NCBI GenBank assembly: GCA_020055645.1
Contig: CM034548.1
Span: forward strand, 7,254,001 to 7,318,000
Reading direction: 5' to 3'
DNA length: 64,000 nt
From: Tomocerus qinae
Lineage: Eukaryota > Arthropoda > Collembola > Entomobryomorpha > Tomoceridae
Part shown: piece by piece, positions 61,901-64,000 of the stretch
How positions within the stretch are numbered: position 1 is the stretch's first letter
How the letters are laid out: each line of letters opens with the position of its first letter
Position numbers and translations under genes: made by a program
Notes under the pieces: generated by a model
Database searches by the model: none
What the model was told of the DNA's origin: nothing
What the model saw: only the letters and a program-made list of their open reading frames with translations

Positions 61901-64000
61901 AGACCTACATTCAACTGTTCTAAATACGCAAGAGATTCCTATGACTTTTTATTTCACGTTCCATCTGTACACACAATGCTCATTAGATTGACAGCAGAAA
62001 CTCTTAAATAACCAAGAGATAATTAATTTTAAACTAAGAGCAACACTAAATTTTTTCATGGGCTTTGCAGATGCCAAACACCTTATCTAGTAACTATAAG
62101 AGAAGAACAATAGTCACTGTTCACTCTATTTCAATTATTTCCTGAATCCTGTTAATAAAAATTCAATTTTTACATTGTCAAGTTTTAAAGGAATTCAAGG
62201 GCACTCCTTAGGATGTGGAATTGAATTTCATCTGCATACTTTTCCTTGCAATGCAAAGAATGCAAACTGCATGTCAATCCTCGTTTTTTAGCAGTAAATA
62301 ATTAGCCATGCTGACTCTTGAGCTTTGTAGGTGTTCCAGTGACTTTCATTTAGATACTTATTTCATATTTATCGGCTCAGCAAAGCTCGTAATTGGCATT
62401 CCTCCCATTGAAACTCTCTTTCTGACCATCAAATGTAAAAATAGAGTTTTACATCCATACTTAGGGACAAACCTACATAATAAATGTACAAACAAACCTT
62501 TGAACAAAATTATTATGCTTATATGGGATTACCTGCTGTTTATTTCCAACTAATTATCTGGTAAAAGATAAGCTAAACACAAGTGAAAAGTCTCTATTTG
62601 TATTTTTGTACACTGACTTACTAGTCTTTTTTCTGCGTTAAATCTGCATTTGATTGCCGTAGGCGGTAACTAGTACCATAAATGTTTGCAATGGTAATGG
62701 ATAGTATTTACAAGTTGAAAAAGATAGCCTAGTATTGATTGATAGAGCAAAACATAGAATAAAATAATTAAAAATGTAGTACAATTGATTTTAGGTCATA
62801 AAATTAATGCTTACTGAAGGGGTATGCATTTTCGTGACGTAACATGTTTTTCTTGAATGTTTAATGCCAAGTAGACTGAAATAGCAGTCGTGTAAGCATT
62901 TAAATCATAAGAGAACTGTGTAAATAGTCTTCTGGTCCTGCTTCAACGAAAACAAGACACCAGGGTTGACGATGCATAATAAAGCCTACTGTACCTGTAT
63001 GTAGTTTGATCCTCTTCTTGATTAGTGCAGTTGTCGGTCTAGAAAATGAGAATCGGCTTTAGTGAACTAGGTTGGCTTGCTTATTTTTCTTGCCACATGC
63101 CGGTCCTCTAATCAATTCCAATCTCATTCAAAATCCTATCATAATAAGCACATAATGCTTACTAAGCATTTTATTTTAAGTGCGTATTTCGAACATGATC
63201 TTGGAAACGATGTATAAAACGGTATGATAGTGATCACTACTAGCGAGGCAGGGGAAGTAATCGTAAGTTAGGTTAGCTCATCCGCATACAGAGTATCATA
63301 TTATAATCACTTGGTTTGGTTGCGGGGAGGACTCAATAGCCTTTCCACAATATTATTTATATGCATTGCTCTTATATAAAAGTATTTTATTCATTGCCTT
63401 TGTACAATTGCTCTTTTGCTAAACGCAGAGCTGAATTACTTACTTAGTCTGCTTATCTCTGAGTTGCCAGTTTATTGGCAGCTAATCATGGTAAATATGT
63501 CTGCACTAGAATAAAATATCTAAAGAATATTATCATGTATTGCATTTTAATAGCGGTGTACAAATCATGAACAATAAATTGAGAAAGGATAAAAAAGATT
63601 CATTTCAAAACAGAGGATTCAAGTAATAAATAAATAATCCATTGATCTTGAGTTTGCTTTGGCCTAGCCAGTCCAGTCTGACTGACTTGAAACGAATCAC
63701 TGTTATTTCCAAACGCTAATTCCATCAATTGTTACAATACGAAGCAAATAATAATCGTTTGTGTAGCAACAAACAGAACAAAACAACTTATCTACATTTC
63801 CTATTATGCTATTAAGTGGAAGTGCACGCACAGCAAATTTGATTAAAGGATTGTTTACATATTATTTTCATTTCCTCTAACTCCATTAAGTGAAATCCAA
63901 GTTATATTATATCCTGGTAGCTCTTGCTAATTATCTTCTATTAATCTCATTCTTACATGAATTTAATGCATAGCCATAAATTTAAATTGCGCACATGGCT
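49906..64000. other. AT-rich non-coding desert, third part
   Basis: No supportable gene to the right edge. Open frames are at most 107 codons (61065-61388) and none shows a domain. There is a purine-rich + strand block at 57.24-57.74 kb with several - strand frames, an AGTAGT hairpin at 57205-57223, a homeodomain-site-like block at 53.54-53.65 kb, and TAGGTAGG words near 58.17 kb. The rest holds nothing I can name. Confidence 0.5.
57205..57223. repeat. Hairpin in AGT/ACT triplets
   Basis: TAGTAGT, five-base loop AAAGC, ACTACTA, continuing into (CTA)n to 57230. It is a small inverted triplet repeat, probably from simple-sequence slippage. Confidence 0.5.

Overview
The window is animal nuclear DNA: AT-rich, almost all non-coding, with one gene that can be recognised with confidence. 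That gene is a Krüppel-like transcription factor on the + strand. Its three C-terminal C2H2 fingers, an '[14 protein letters not shown]' second finger, a basic KRxRR...RKK block and a TPPxSP motif place it in the KLF1/2/4-type group. By elimination against the other arthropod KLF classes (luna/KLF6-7, cabut/KLF10-11, Klf15), I call it dar1 (dendritic arbor reduction 1). An arthropod host is likely but unproven. It is inferred from the dar1-like protein, the AT-rich composition, the scattered TAGGTAGG/CCTACCTA words, and a CAAAATG start context.

Layout. 1-10.1 kb: no recognisable gene. 10.1-12.1 kb: less AT-rich, strand-asymmetric DNA with a strong splice donor at 11336, a possible promoter or 5' UTR exon region for dar1. 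12973-13030: a small exon with a polypyrimidine-AG acceptor, an ATG at 13001 and a GTAAGT donor at 13031, encoding MTTEISYFQD. 13031-23026: a 9,996-bp intron with a degenerate local duplication (19.4-19.9 kb), CAGGTAG words and a possible alternative 5' exon near 22.0-22.2 kb. 23027-24751: one long terminal coding exon (574 codons) holding the whole activation region and all three fingers. About 950 bp of 3' UTR follows, to an AATAAA at 25691. The two coding exons join in phase 0 to give a 584-residue protein.

25.7-64 kb: a non-coding desert. It contains microsatellites, palindromes, one tRNA-derived SINE-like relic on the - strand (about 40.24-40.43 kb), a possible isolated first coding exon at 42.1 kb (MAPAKTQ before CAG|GTGAGT), an exon-like open segment at 49.8 kb, and several blocks that read like candidate cis-regulatory DNA. 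A single regulatory gene in tens of kilobases of non-coding DNA is a common arrangement for developmentally controlled transcription factors. I found no CRISPR array, operon, viral gene, intact transposon or convincing tRNA/rRNA gene.
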